From Aporrectodea caliginosa (taxonomy: Eukaryota > Annelida > Clitellata > Crassiclitellata > Lumbricidae): 64,000 nt of DNA. Below, piece by piece: positions 26,801 to 34,916 of the stretch (position 1 is its first letter; each line of letters opens with the position of its first letter). The notes under the pieces were generated by a model. The model was not told the DNA's origin. It worked only from the letters and a program-made list of their open reading frames with translations, and ran no database searches. The stretch lies in assembly GCA_020284085.1 (NCBI GenBank), contig JACEVL010000967.1, positions 79,501-143,500 on the forward strand, written 5' to 3'. Both the position numbers and the translations under genes were made by a program.

Positions 26801-29800
26801 TCTTAGTGTAATTTTTTTCATGCCAAAGGGATCAGTTTTACCTTTGGTGAATGATTACAATTATGCAAGTTTTCTGTCCGTAAAAACGAGAAAACATTTT
26901 GCATCATTTGATTGCTATTGGCAACATAAAGCTTTGAACAATTGTTCTGTTTTTCTGTTGTTTTTCTTAGAACTGTTATCCTGACTGCGTCTGTGAGGAT
27001 GCCTTGAACAACACATTCGGATGCATTCGAGTGCTTGGCAACAAAACGAATATGGTCTACTGTGAATTTTCCGACAGTGAGGTAAAACTTGGAGTTTCTG
27101 AAGTTCCACTTGGAATCGACCATCGAATAATATCTTGTTTATTACAATCATGACATTACAGAGGATGTTGGTTAGAGTGCTCAGCTGTAAAGCTGAGAGT
27201 ATGGTATGAGCGTGGCTCGAGGCAGTTACTGTGTAGGGACCTTGAGCAAGTCCATCACCCACAACTGCTCAGCGCCATTGATTTTCGGTTGTATGGTCGC
27301 ATGCACTTCTGAACTTTGGAAGGAGGGCACTACTAAATACAGTTGTATTGTATATTGTGATGGTGGTGGTGATGGTTAGGTGAATGGTTAACACTCCGGC
27401 AAGAAGAGCAGGAGGAAGATCAGCCTGGACGTGGGATCGATTCCCACTACCCTCCCAAAGCCTTTCATGCCTAGGTGGCATTGGTAACATGGTGGCATTG
27501 GTAAAATTAACAGTAGGACCTGATGGGTGCCTTGCATGGCTGCCACACAGTTAAATTAGACTCCTGTAATAACTTGTGATCATCCACTCATACCTGTAAT
27601 CATACTGCAGTGTGTCAGTTTGAATTAATAATAAACATGAATGTGAATATTTTCTAAAAATATTCCCTGAGTATTGCCATCATCATCACTGCTGCCAAAA
27701 CCGACGCCCAGTCGCAGCAAAACACAGCTGTAGGTGCGAGGCCGCTGATTGGCTGGAGCGACCCGTCTGCAGGCTGCAACCGACGGAGCGTCCTATAAAA
27801 TAACTGTCCAACGACCGCAATTTGCGCAGTCCTGAGAAATCTTAAACGTGGAAGTCCTGTCGGATTAGCAGGTGATTTCAACGTCGAAAAGAAAAAGGAT
27901 TCTGTTGCCCGTGGATATACCGATTAGCCACGTAAAAGTCGGCCATGTATTGTGAAACGAGCGAGTGAGAGCGTATCGTTTGATATCGTAATGCAACGAG
28001 TGTAAAGCGAGTGTAATTCTTCGACGTAGAACCGAGAACGGTGAAATTAGTGATTAACCTAGGTTCTGGCGTGGAAGACTGGGGATACATTGTGTCTGTG
28101 GAATATTCGACTGGTTGTGTAAATCGTCGAATGTATATATACCGTAAAGCGATAGCAAGCGACTGATGTGTCTGATCGTGAGGCATCGTAGGTAAAGAAA
28201 GGAAAGAATTGTACGTGGTGTAGTTTAGATTCGTGAATATCGAAATCTGTTCGAATGGAGGATATAATTCATGTCTACAAAAGACGGATCTGAATTCTGT
28301 GCGCAAATGCCGAAAGTTCGATAAAGAAAAGTGCCAGACTGGAATATAAGTGTCCGTCTATTGTGAATCGGTCTCAGCTGAGTTCAGGCGACGCGTTACG
28401 ACGGAAAACTTACAACGGATTTTCCCTCGATCACTTCTACCGCTGTGAGCCGAGCACTCTCGGCCAACGCCCAGACTGCGACCGCCTTCCGCTGCCTAAC
28501 CCGCCCAAGTCTGAGGGGACCCATGAATGTTAAGTAGATCTGAATAATCAATTGGCTATATATTTCTATAGGATAAACATAAAAGATAAACATAAACCTA
28601 ATTAGTATTCAAAATCTAGAGACAGAATTCGTATCGCTGTAATCTGACTTAGTTTAAGATATCTAAAATCATCAGTATATTGTCAATGCTTTAATAATAT
28701 AATCTAAAAATCATGTCTTGTCTGTCTCCGTCTATGGAGGGTTTATTTGAAGAAGGAGAAGAAGGAACTATGCAAAGTAAGGGTCAGGAAAGGTTGCCCA
28801 AGGACTTACCATTATCGGGGTTAGATTTGATTTTAAGTAGGATGGAGCAGAGTTTTGGAGAAGTGTCGACTCGACTTACAGATATGTCGAAAGGGCAAAA
28901 TGACTTAAATAAAGGACAGAAAGATGTGACAGGCAGATTGAGGGAGATGTCGGATGGACAGACAGAGTTGAGTAGAGGTCAGAGAGATTTGACGATGAAA
29001 CTACGTGATATGTTAACCGGACAACAGGACTTGACAGATGGATTAACCGACTTGACGAGACGAGTAAATGAACTAACAGAAAAGCAAGAGGACATGAGAA
29101 AAAGGCAGAATAAGGCTGAGGATATTATCGGTTCGGTGATTTACACCCAATCTGACAGTAACGATAGCGTTAACCGTCTCATTGAGGCTATACAGAGGAG
29201 GGAAGAAGTGGAAATAGGTGAGGGAGATAGAGACCGGAGTTCGAACCCATATCGATCGAAAGTATCGGTATCTGACCACCAATCAGGAGCAACCCCGTAT
29301 GCATTTACCACTGACACCTCGGGGATAAATGATGGACAGGAAGATGGGCAGGGATGGGAAGCCAGTGCAGCTCAGCCTGGGGTAAGGGTTAGCAAACGAC
29401 TGCAAGGTAAGCGGCGTCCAGATTACCTTGCACTGCACAATACAGGATTTCCTTTGCATGTACCCTCCTCTTTTGAAAGGGAATTGCCAGACCCTGGGTC
29501 ATCTTCCACCCATCACGTGACCGGTCCAGATGGGGTTGCAGTAACTCGGGTAACTCAACAGAGCGGAGTAGCGCCCGACCTGGCTCGAGTGAACCAACTG
29601 CCCACTGAAGGTGGACAGCATTCCCTGGCGCATGGAAGCCAGAGCCCCTCACCGATGGCGGGCGCCAGAGGAGAAAGCCTGTCTACCTCTCAGTGGGAAA
29701 ACACACTAAGTTTTGGGGTAAGCCGAGGTCGAGACCGACAAGGCGACCCATCCGGCACCCAAGCTTACATGAATATATGTTTCCTTGTAACAACTGTCTT

Positions 29801-30296
29801 CACTCTAACAGAATACCAAGGGTTAAATTAGGCTACCCGTTAATGTTGTGGGGCTAACTGTGATAAGGGTGGAGTAACTGGAGACTGTTGTGTCCAGAAA
29901 AAGAACTCTAATTAGATCCAGTGCAGTACAGACTGTCTGCCCTCTGATCTAAGATGGTGTTTACGACACGGCCTGTACTGAAATAAATATGTGCCAAATA
30001 TAGATGCAGACATCCACAATAAACCTCCCTCCCCTTGTCTACATTTGGGTGACGCTCCCCCATTTTTAGATGTCAATACTGAATGTTTGATGAAAGCAAT
30101 GGCTGACACAGACGGTTTTCGATGTGTTTTTCTGCAGAACTATGTTGAAGTTTACGATCTGAATAAGGATCCGTATCAACTGGAGAACATCGTCAAACAG
30201 ATGGATCCCAAAGTACACCTGGAGTTGAACCAGCGTCTTATGAAGCTGTCAATTTGCTCTGGCGCCAGTTGCCGTGTTGTCCATCCATATTCCTGA
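8720..30296 (+). CDS. GNS: N-acetylglucosamine-6-sulfatase, 12 exons
   Basis: Lysosomal exosulfatase that removes 6-O-sulfate from N-acetylglucosamine at the non-reducing end of heparan and keratan sulfate. Exons: 8720-8899, 10881-10940, 12519-12722, 14602-14667, 16522-16620, 17675-17851, 18825-18907, 23176-23294, 24293-24396, 25100-25309, 26971-27081, 30138-30296. All introns are GT-AG and phases agree, giving 523 residues (vertebrate GNS is about 550). A hydrophobic signal segment spans roughly residues 18-40. The first metal ligands are D51-D52. The sulfatase signature C-C-P-S-R has C87 as the formylglycine precursor. K144, H233, D324-N325 and K338 fill the other expected active-site positions. 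Several N-glycosylation sequons are present. Start choice: first ATG before the signal segment, followed directly by the mature N-terminus. The C-terminus ends shortly after the last conserved cysteines. Introns hold most of the transposons described here. Confidence 0.96.
9006..9496. mobile_element. inverted-repeat element with internal minisatellite (GNS intron 1)
   Basis: Ends GGTTATCCCGTAGTTTAGG and the inverse CCTAAACTACGGGTTTACC. The repeat extends through GTTGCTAAATTATT to about 33 bases. A perfect 8-bp target duplication CATTGTAA lies at 8998-9005 and 9497-9504. The interior is about nine diverged units of 35-40 bases built on ATCAATCCAGCTTCTATTTA. Noncoding. The left 185 bases of a second copy occur at 41908-42093. 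Confidence 0.92.
9505..10338. other. GNS intron 1, repeat remnants
   Basis: Contains the minus-strand partner (9590-9690) of the repeat at 5576-5695. It also holds a short ATACA-tailed segment ending about 9930 that resembles a LINE or SINE 3' end. Nothing coding was recognised. Confidence 0.45.
10347..10796. mobile_element. hAT-like inverted-repeat element (GNS intron 1)
   Basis: Ends TAGGGAACAACCGG and CCGGTTGTTCCCTA, the TAGGG start being a common hAT terminus. A perfect 8-bp target duplication ATGTAAAA lies at 10339-10346 and 10797-10804. No coding capacity; the interior has CCGGGTA/CCGG-rich subterminal motifs. Confidence 0.92.
10881..10940 (+). CDS. GNS: GNS exon 2 (residues 61-80)
   Basis: Twenty codons beginning [11 protein letters not shown] between TTTTATGCAG and GTGAGC, phase 0 at both ends. 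It supplies the short linker that vertebrate GNS has between the D-D motif and the C-x-P-S-R motif. It is too short to show as an ORF but is required for the reading frame and family alignment. Confidence 0.93.
11440..11740 (+). pseudogene. degraded reverse transcriptase fragment (GNS intron 2)
   Basis: Frames with stops show an I-N-A-S-I-I-Q-G block and a decayed C-A-D-N-S-Y catalytic block in the order seen in the LINE at 6728-8285, so it is the same or a related family. No intact frame. Confidence 0.65.
12085..12330. repeat. 104-bp tandem duplication (GNS intron 2)
   Basis: Two adjacent near-identical units starting TACTGCATGG at 12085 and 12189. Each contains AAAAAGCCCCAAGTATATAA and CCCCATCACC, followed by part of a third. 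The units are rich in CCCCAT. Confidence 0.9.
12519..12722 (+). CDS. GNS: GNS exon 3 (residues 81-148), catalytic signature
   Basis: Carries [12 protein letters not shown]. The first cysteine of C-x-P-S-R (residue 87) is the one converted to formylglycine by SUMF1-type enzyme in this family. Also G-K-Y-L-N, whose lysine (144) contacts the substrate sulfate in sulfatases. Acceptor TTTTTCAG, donor GTACGT, phase 0. Confidence 0.96.
13054..13875 (+). mobile_element. 5'-truncated RTE-like LINE (GNS intron 3)
   Basis: Only the 3' half of the reverse transcriptase remains: the F-A-D-D motif near 13105, then [16 protein letters not shown] and G-H-I-L-R. One frameshift near 13250 separates two frames (13054-13254 and 13287-13847). 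The 3' end is a (GAA)n tail. An 11-bp target duplication GAGAGGCAGCC lies at 13043-13053 and 13876-13886. Plus strand, same as GNS. Clade by motif style; RTE is likely but not proven. Confidence 0.9.
14602..14667 (+). CDS. GNS: GNS exon 4 (residues 149-170)
   Basis: Twenty-two codons: Y-G-H-D-S-A-G-G-V ... G-W-D-E-W-N-G-L, matching the segment after G-K-Y-L-N in animal GNS. Acceptor TTGTGCAG, donor GTGAGT, phase 0. Confidence 0.94.
14888..15330 (+). mobile_element. tRNA-derived SINE (GNS intron 4)
   Basis: A-box-like TAGCTGAATGG at about 14895 and B box GGGTTTGAAACCT at 14938-14949 are spaced as in a tRNA promoter. A long unrelated body follows. The 3' boundary is approximate. The remainder of intron 4 (15331-16521) is AT-rich with a short GCAT repeat near 16217-16232 and no recognised gene. 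Confidence 0.65.
16522..16620 (+). CDS. GNS: GNS exon 5 (residues 171-203)
   Basis: Encodes Y-Y-N-Y-T-L-S (glycosylation sequon N-Y-T) and D-Y-L-T-D-V, both conserved in the family. Acceptor TTGTACAG, donor GTAAGT, phase 0. Confidence 0.95.
17100..17310 (-). mobile_element. LINE 3' end, ATTG-tailed family (GNS intron 5)
   Basis: On the minus strand this reads a W-N-G-L-P-type LINE C-terminus and a short 3' UTR ending in an ATTG-repeat tail (CAATCAATCA on plus). Same family as 32281-32530 and 47577-48640. Also in this intron, 16675-16760 is a TAAG-repeat-tailed fragment resembling 33985-34060. Confidence 0.7.
17675..17851 (+). CDS. GNS: GNS exon 6 (residues 204-262)
   Basis: Encodes [14 protein letters not shown], whose histidine (residue 233) is an active-site position, and A-P-R-N. 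The donor is the weak GTCGGT after CCG. It is the only GT here that keeps phase 0 and joins to exon 7 in line with the family (S-F-N ... N-R-H-W). Confidence 0.92.
18825..18907 (+). CDS. GNS: GNS exon 7 (residues 263-290)
   Basis: Begins [10 protein letters not shown] after TCTTTAG and ends CG before GTAAGA, phase 2. The split arginine codon is completed by the first A of exon 8. Confidence 0.94.
19085..22876 (+). mobile_element. near-complete non-LTR retrotransposon (GNS intron 7)
   Basis: A 3.8-kb LINE in GNS orientation. From about 19176 a cysteine/histidine cluster (C-x2-C ... C-x2-C-x4-H-x2-C ... C-x-C-x2-C) resembles a PHD-type finger. It is followed in frame by an APE endonuclease: H-V-N-C-R-S, S-E-T-W-L, Y-R-P-P, then G-D-F-N and S-D-H-L-P. 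The reverse transcriptase follows with [27 protein letters not shown] and F-A-D-D, then a C-terminal region ending at 22444. Only two defects are seen: a frameshift near 19975-19985 and a TAG at 21257. The 3' UTR ends in a TTGAA-repeat tail at about 22850-22876. CR1/L2/Jockey group by layout. Confidence 0.93.
19329..22444 (+). pseudogene. LINE endonuclease-reverse transcriptase ORF, two lesions
   Basis: Three frames, 19329-20039, 19979-21259 and 21278-22444, together encode PHD-like finger, endonuclease and reverse transcriptase. The first two overlap by 61 bases in different frames, so one small indel separates E-E-L-S-S-C from L-L-G-D-F-N. The third follows a single in-frame TAG after Q-Y-G-F. 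Catalytic motifs of both enzymes are intact, so inactivation is recent or the lesions could be sequence errors. Confidence 0.9.
23176..23294 (+). CDS. GNS: GNS exon 8 (residues 290-330)
   Basis: Encodes [11 protein letters not shown] and S-S-D-N-G-Y-H, where D324 and N325 complete the metal site. The donor GTTGTG is weak but phase 1, and the G is completed by GT at the start of exon 9. Extending the frame past this point gives a stop after about 20 unrelated codons. Confidence 0.94.
23870..24075 (+). mobile_element. degraded LINE C-terminus (GNS intron 8)
   Basis: Decayed frames read the usual end of a LINE protein (L-A-T-Y-L-V-R-P ... L-H-S-A-T ... D-L-L-V), with stops. No intact frame and boundaries are approximate. 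Confidence 0.5.
24293..24396 (+). CDS. GNS: GNS exon 9 (residues 330-364)
   Basis: [16 protein letters not shown] then R-G-P-G-I-K-P. K338 is the conserved active-site lysine. Acceptor TCTTTAG, donor GTAAGT, enters phase 1 and leaves phase 0. Confidence 0.95.
24960..25045 (-). mobile_element. tRNA-like SINE head (GNS intron 9)
   Basis: On the minus strand AACTCAGTGGCATGG (A-box region) and GGGTTCAAATCCTGG (B box) are spaced as in a tRNA-type promoter. No clear acceptor stem or isolated tRNA fold, so SINE is preferred over a tRNA gene. Confidence 0.6.
25100..25309 (+). CDS. GNS: GNS exon 10 (residues 365-434)
   Basis: [20 protein letters not shown] and E-H-E-G-E cover the C-terminal sulfatase subdomain. 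Acceptor TTTGACAG, donor GTAAGT after TCA, phase 0. Confidence 0.95.
25312..25735 (-). mobile_element. LINE 3' end with ATAGA tail (GNS intron 10)
   Basis: The minus strand reads [13 protein letters not shown] and [10 protein letters not shown], a typical CR1/L2-like C-terminus. A 3' UTR follows with GAGAGGCGCTTTATAAG and an (ATAGA)n tail, which appears as TTCTATTCTATTCTA at 25319-25340 on plus. It starts within three bases of the exon 10 donor. Confidence 0.85.
26030..26265. repeat. purine-rich minisatellite (GNS intron 10)
   Basis: Degenerate GGATGGAGGGA/GACGGACGGA units with strong purine strand bias. The open frames here on both strands are low-complexity artefacts. An AAT/AAC trinucleotide run follows at 26505-26545. 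Confidence 0.85.
26971..27081 (+). CDS. GNS: GNS exon 11 (residues 435-471)
   Basis: [11 protein letters not shown] ... C-I-R ... V-Y-C-E-F, the conserved cysteine-rich C-terminal block, with sequons N-N-T and N-K-T. Acceptor TTTCTTAG, donor GTAAAA, phase 0. Confidence 0.95.
27165..27650 (+). mobile_element. two tRNA-derived SINE-like units (GNS intron 11)
   Basis: First unit, about 27170-27245: TGGTTAGAGTGCTC followed by an anticodon-stem-like AGCTGTAAAGCT and a weak B box. Second unit, 27360-27650: AGGTGAATGGTTAAC, B box GGGATCGATTCCCAC, then a body with GACTCCTGTAATAACTTGTG and an AATAATAAA end. The second body recurs at 32130-32280. Confidence 0.6.
27747..27800 (+). promoter_or_regulatory. 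candidate CCAAT/TATA promoter of a retroelement
   Basis: GATTGGCT (inverted CCAAT box) at 27747-27754 and CCTATAAAATAA with TATA at 27794-27800 have typical spacing. The ORF at 28713 lies about 900 bases downstream. The arrangement resembles the U3/R part of an LTR. It could be chance; no paired LTR was found. Confidence 0.4.
28713..29831 (+). CDS. 372-residue coiled-coil ORF, gag-like, unrecognised (GNS intron 11)
   Basis: Not recognised as a known host protein. Residues about 30-140 form heptad-like repeats in which G-Q-x-D/E-L recurs every 14 residues or so ([23 protein letters not shown]), predicting a long coiled coil. A polar low-complexity middle follows. The [13 protein letters not shown] segment near residue 230 is of the kind seen in LTR-element polyproteins. 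The hydrophobic last 20 residues may be out-of-element readthrough. No zinc knuckle, protease or reverse transcriptase follows before GNS exon 12. The best guess is the gag part of an internally deleted LTR retrotransposon that starts near 27750. An unrelated nested gene is the alternative. Confidence 0.5.
   Translation: MSCLSPSMEGLFEEGEEGTMQSKGQERLPKDLPLSGLDLILSRMEQSFGEVSTRLTDMSKGQNDLNKGQKDVTGRLREMSDGQTELSRGQRDLTMKLRDMLTGQQDLTDGLTDLTRRVNELTEKQEDMRKRQNKAEDIIGSVIYTQSDSNDSVNRLIEAIQRREEVEIGEGDRDRSSNPYRSKVSVSDHQSGATPYAFTTDTSGINDGQEDGQGWEASAAQPGVRVSKRLQGKRRPDYLALHNTGFPLHVPSSFERELPDPGSSSTHHVTGPDGVAVTRVTQQSGVAPDLARVNQLPTEGGQHSLAHGSQSPSPMAGARGESLSTSQWENTLSFGVSRGRDRQGDPSGTQAYMNICFLVTTVFTLTEYQGLN
30138..30296 (+). 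CDS. GNS: GNS exon 12 (residues 472-523, stop)
   Basis: [18 protein letters not shown] then C-S-G-A-S-C-R. It ends at TGA about 30 residues earlier than vertebrate GNS, so the basic vertebrate tail is missing. Acceptor TTCTGCAG. Confidence 0.95.
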   Translation, partial: NYVEVYDLNKDPYQLENIVKQMDPKVHLELNQRLMKLSICSGASCRVVHPYS

Positions 30297-30785
30297 TAGC
30301 AAGAAGCATTTCCAGTTACACGTACCAGTTGCTACCACCTTCTAACTGATTCTGTACTGTTTTTTTAAACTGTGGGAAACTGGAAGCATTCTTGAACCTT
30401 TTAATGATGAACATTTACTAAAAGTGACTGGGAAACGAATAGAGTTCATCGTTAAAGGATTAAGCATTGTGTCAAATGGTGACGGCTCTGGAGGTATATG
30501 CTGTATGCAGGATTCTTCAAATTATAGTTAACTTGTTTGTGAAAAATGTGGATAGTCGTCAAAGTAATTCAGGTTTGTGGAACTGGATGAACTGAAGTCT
30601 TTGTATGGCATTTTTTGTGCAATATGTCGGAAACAATTTGTATAGGCATACTGATTTTCAATTGGCAGTGTAATGTCAGATGCCATGATGACCTCTGTTT
30701 CTGCAATGTAAAGTGTATAAAGATGAAGCTGTGAAAAATTCTTGAATTTTATAACACTGCTTAAATAAAAGTTGACTGGAGAGCT
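30297..30785 (+). other. GNS: GNS 3' untranslated region
   Basis: Unique AT-rich sequence after the stop, with a consensus AATAAA at 30764-30769. The exact cleavage site is not visible. Confidence 0.6.
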
Positions 30786-31164
30786 TCAGTTTTTTTAATA
30801 TGCTAAAGATATACAGTAGTTCTGTAGGTTTAGGCTTCTGTAATACTGTATGAGAAATGTTTGCTGCTAACCAGGCACTTTATTAAACGCTATGGGTGAG
30901 TGCTATATCGCTTGTTTATGGCGATGCATGTCAACAGGCAAAGGTCACTGCATGCGCAAATTGTGGTTGGTAGAAGGGGTCCTTAGAAACTGAACACGAC
31001 TCTCTAGTTTTTAGTTTCAATAACTGGACCGCACAGAGTGCAAAAGGTTCAAACGTCGGCCAGCTGTAAGCAGTAAGAAGAAACGTGTCATTTAGCAAAC
31101 GCCTTTGTAAAGAAGAAAAAGAAGAGCAGTATCTTAAGCTTACCCCTATAGACATCCATGAGCA

Positions 31165-31270
31165 TGAAGTGTTATGGACTTCGTTTTTCTTAGCCTCTGC
31201 ATCTGAGCGCCAATTATCCAGTTGACTCTCACTCGCCGTCAGATCTTTCCACCAACTGTACTTTTTTAAA
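31165..31270 (-). mobile_element. second SINE-like family, headless copy
   Basis: ACTTCGTTTTTCTTAGCCTC and GTCAGATCTTTCCACC match the family at 1190-1430 and 54955-55195. The tRNA-like head is not preserved. Confidence 0.5.
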
Positions 31271-31739
31271 TCAAACTTGCCATAAATTTTCTTCAAATCA
31301 ATTATTTCTATGAATTTACTATTGAGGAGATTATTGTCTCCATGGCTATTTTTCAAAATGTGCACTCCATTACCGTCACTTTCACACATTGCTGCAATAA
31401 CATTATAGAAATACAACTACAAAAATGATAGTTTTTCCAAGGACATAATGTGGTTCGTAAACAGCATTGAAACGCCCTTCATTTAATAAGTTTGTCATTA
31501 AATGAAACATTACTCGTTATGGCTAAATGCATTATTTTCAGCTGTCACTTGAAATAATGTCCACTCCATTACCATACATAAATCCTTGCACTACTATCTA
31601 CTTACCAACATCTAGGCCTGCTGCAAATTGGTCAGACCATTTTATGACATCTGTGGTTGTGTATACTTCCGTTTATAATGTCGAATAGATGCGGTAAAAA
31701 TTTGGTTTGAAAGGTGTAAGCTACGAATGATACGTTCAA

Positions 31740-32105
31740 GGGGGTCATCCATTAATTATGTCAACAAATTTTAGGCCTTTTATTACCCCCTCCCCCCCTT
31801 GTCAACAACTGTCAAACATTGACGGACCCCAAAAATTATGTCAACAATCCCAGAACCCCCCCCCTACCGGCAGCGTAGTCAGGGTGACTTTTTTCTCAAT
31901 GACCTTTTTAGAGATTTAAACTCCGATGACCGTTTTTAGACATTTTTCCCTGATGACTTTTTTTAGTCATTTACCATATTTTCTTCATTTATATAAAAAA
32001 ATTTGTTGACGTCAACTTGGACCAACCCCCTCCCCCCTGTCAACAACTGTCAAACTTTTCCTCCCCCCCTCCCCTATTTGTTGACATAATTAATGGATGA
32101 CCCCC
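31740..32105. mobile_element. short element with long terminal inverted repeats
   Basis: GGGGGTCATCCATTAATTAT at 31740 (continuing GTCAACAAAT, about 30 bases) is exactly inverted at 32076-32105. The interior is C-rich with repeated CAACAACTGTCAAAC and GATGAC...TTTTTAGA segments. The ends are of a type widespread in invertebrate genomes. The target duplication is unclear (possibly AA). Confidence 0.85.
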
Positions 32106-32124
32106 AAGATGGCGCGTTGGTCAA

Positions 32125-32280
32125 ATGAGATGTAGGACGTGATGGTAGCCTTGCATGGCTGTTGTAAGTTTCCTTATAGGTTAAAATTACAGTTAAATTC
32201 GACTCCTGTAAGAACTTGTGATCATCCATTCATACTGAATTGTAGGCCTAATCATACTGCGTTTGTCGGATTGAATTTAA
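32125..32280 (+). mobile_element. SINE 3' body
   Basis: CCTTGCATGGCTG, GACTCCTGTAAGAACTTGTG and ATCATACTGC match 27520-27640; the tRNA head is missing. Confidence 0.6.
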
Positions 32281-32530
32281 ATCAATCAATCAAAATTTAT
32301 ATAGGCCTAGCGCGCCCCTTCAAGATCCCTAGGCCTACTCAGAGGAGCTCCTGACCCAGGCTATAGGCCTACGGAAGAATGCAGTCTTCAACAGTAGGCT
32401 ACTGTTGGTGAAACTGCAAACAGTTTGGAAGGTGTCGTAAATCTAATGTTAGCCCGTCCCAGGTTGTTGGACCAACCACAGAGAAGGAACGGCTCTGCAT
32501 TAAATTTATTAATTCCCCACTCTGCATTGT
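32281..32530 (-). mobile_element. LINE 3' end, ATTG-tailed family
   Basis: CAATCAATCAAAATTTATAT tail junction, then the CTTCAAG...CTACTCAGAGG block as at 47577 and 17100. The LINE protein C-terminus is degraded. A TTGA-repeat run lies at 32574-32600. Confidence 0.7.
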
Positions 32531-33469
32531 CGCAGAGCGGGGAATAGCCTATATTATTATTTAGTTTGAATATGATTGATTGATTGATTGATTGATTGAA
32601 AATGTATAGGCTACACCTTTCCACGTCTTTATATTCACCAATAATGTGGTAGGCCTATCATATAGGCCTAGGCTACTTAGGGATAACTTCATATTGCTTT
32701 ACCGGTAAACTGGGTTTCCTATCTGTAGCCTAGGCTATAGGCCTAAGCTTAATTGCTGTCTAGTTGTATTGCACCATTAGTTAAATATGATGTTTGAAAT
32801 CTCATCAGGCAATGCTCTACTCTGCAAATAGGCCTAGGCTATAATTATTCGTCGATTTACTTACACAAGTAGCTCTAGGCCTAATAAATTAATGCAGTAA
32901 GCTACTATACTGTTGTTGTGTAAACAAGTCGTAGGCCTAAAACGTTAATAAAGTCTTTTACGTTCTGTGTATTCTCGGTCCTTGGATTAAAACGTGGGCG
33001 GCTGTAGTAACCTACTAGGCCTAGAACATGCGACTACTCAGCTACTTGATGTAATGTAATGTAAATCTAAATTTCTCAGCGCCTCACAAAAAGTTACCTA
33101 CATCAACTGAGAAACAGCGCGATATAAAATCAAGTCCGCAATAGCGGATGTTTAAGTTACAGCGTTTGGTTTGCACTGTTAGTCTGGTTGTGAAGATAGG
33201 AGACCTTCCCAAAATAGAGGCAAAAGACTTTGGGGGTTTTTTCTGTTCAACAAAAAAAATCCTGATTATATATGCAATGGTATATTATGCTATGCCCAAC
33301 ATTTGATACAACCAACCAGCATCATTATTAACTAAAAATGTACAGTGGAGGAATCATAAGAAATTCAACTTAACAAATTAGAAGGAAGTTGAGACTAGGC
33401 ACAGTTGTTAAGTAAGCCCCACTGACTAAAATATCAAAAGTCCCCATTAATTCATGCTGCGCTCTTATC

Positions 33470-33835
33470 TGGCATGACAGGGCTTCAGGTTTTTCAATCT
33501 AGCCCTTGTGTATAAATCTGTCTTTAGCTCTGAATAGGCATCTGATTTAAGGTGTTCCATAATCAGGTGATCTGTTTCATCTTCTGTCTTCACAAACATA
33601 GTTCATGCTTTCATTGTGAACCTTTCTATGTGGAATGACCTCCCTCAATCCGTAGTAAGATTTTAGTCAGGGTCCCACCTTTATCCCTTCGTTGCTTGAA
33701 GGCTTTCTTATTTATTCATACTTACTATTGATTGCTTATTATATCTGCATTATATCTACATTCAGCGCTACTGAATGGCCTCGGCTGTGAGCGGCGCTAT
33801 ATAAATGACTAATTACATTACATGTACACCGGAAT
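33470..33835 (+). mobile_element. LINE 3' end with ATTAC tail
   Basis: Decayed C-terminus with a W-N-D-L-P-like block near 33640, then a 3' UTR ending GGCGCTATATAAATGACTAA and an ATTAC/ATTACAT tail. The next block, 33985-34060 (GTGTACATGAAAC on minus, ATT tail), resembles 16675-16760. The remainder of 33116-34714 is unassigned. Confidence 0.6.
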
Positions 33836-34714
33836 GCCGATTGCAGCTATAAAGAATATAGAGTATATTTACTTAAGAATATACTTACTTACTTAATAGA
33901 GGGATCAATTCGAATGGAATGGACCAGAAGTATAAATATTCATCAAATAAAATGGAAACATACATTTATAATCAGGATGATTTAATATAATAATAATAAT
34001 TTATTCGCGATTTCTTAAAAGTTTCATGTACACCAAAATGCGGTTAGCAGTTGGTTGAATAACTAACTGACAAAACCTTACTATACATAATATATTATAC
34101 GGACTATCGATCACTGATTTCATATTTGAATTCTTCAATTTAATTCTCGTGTATAACATAAAAAGATGGTAGTTTCTGAAGTGTTATGTTGTCAAAAATT
34201 AAGATCTAACCTAATAATCCAGCCGAATAAACTTCCAACAACAAATCGAGCCGAGGAACTACCAACAACAAATCGCGGTCGCATTACTGCGCATGATCAG
34301 GTATTTTCCAACGACCTCTTATATATAACTAGACAGAGCTTCCCGTGTTGAGCTGCCCAGTGACGTTGAAGCAATGGAAAGAGCAGGAAACAAGAGTGAC
34401 ATGGGAGAAGGCGTGGCCTGCGGATCCATGTAAACAAAATATTGTTGCTCGTAAAAACGTCGATTCGTCCTTTCATTTGCAATAATTTTCTATTAATATC
34501 AGGGTTTAATTTAAACTAAATTGATGATACGGAATACACTTACAATTAAGTGTGATGAAATGTAAAAACTACATTTGAGCCGATTATGAGGATCTTAAGC
34601 CGGATCAACAGAGCATAGACATTCTGCCAAGTCTGTTTCGGCATTAACTTGCCGTAAGACTTCTTGTCTACGTACGAGTAGTTTTATAGTTTGTATGCTT
34701 GTATACGGACATTT

Positions 34715-34916
34715 CTATAGCGGGCAAACTTATAGTATCGTGGGCTGACGGACTATACAATATCTGGGTATGCTGCGCGGACGCCACTAGGTTTTCTAAT
34801 GACTACACTAGGCCTAACCCTAACCGATCCTCACGACGCCTAACCTGACCCTAACCGACGCCAGTAAATAACGCACTATATCCTTCCGCCCCCGATACTA
34901 TAAGCTTGCCCTATAG
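34715..34916. mobile_element. short inverted-repeat element, family of 58343-58584
   Basis: Ends CTATAGCGGGCAAACTTATA and, inverted, CTATAGGGCAAGCTTATAGT. The interior shares TGCTGCGCG, GTTTTCTAATGA and CCTGACCCTAACCGA with the element in copy B. No clear target duplication. Confidence 0.7.

Noticed and set aside
27878..28306. 142-codon minus-strand ORF opposite the retroelement leader
   Set aside because: No recognisable motifs, antisense to the presumed leader, and no splice or promoter context.
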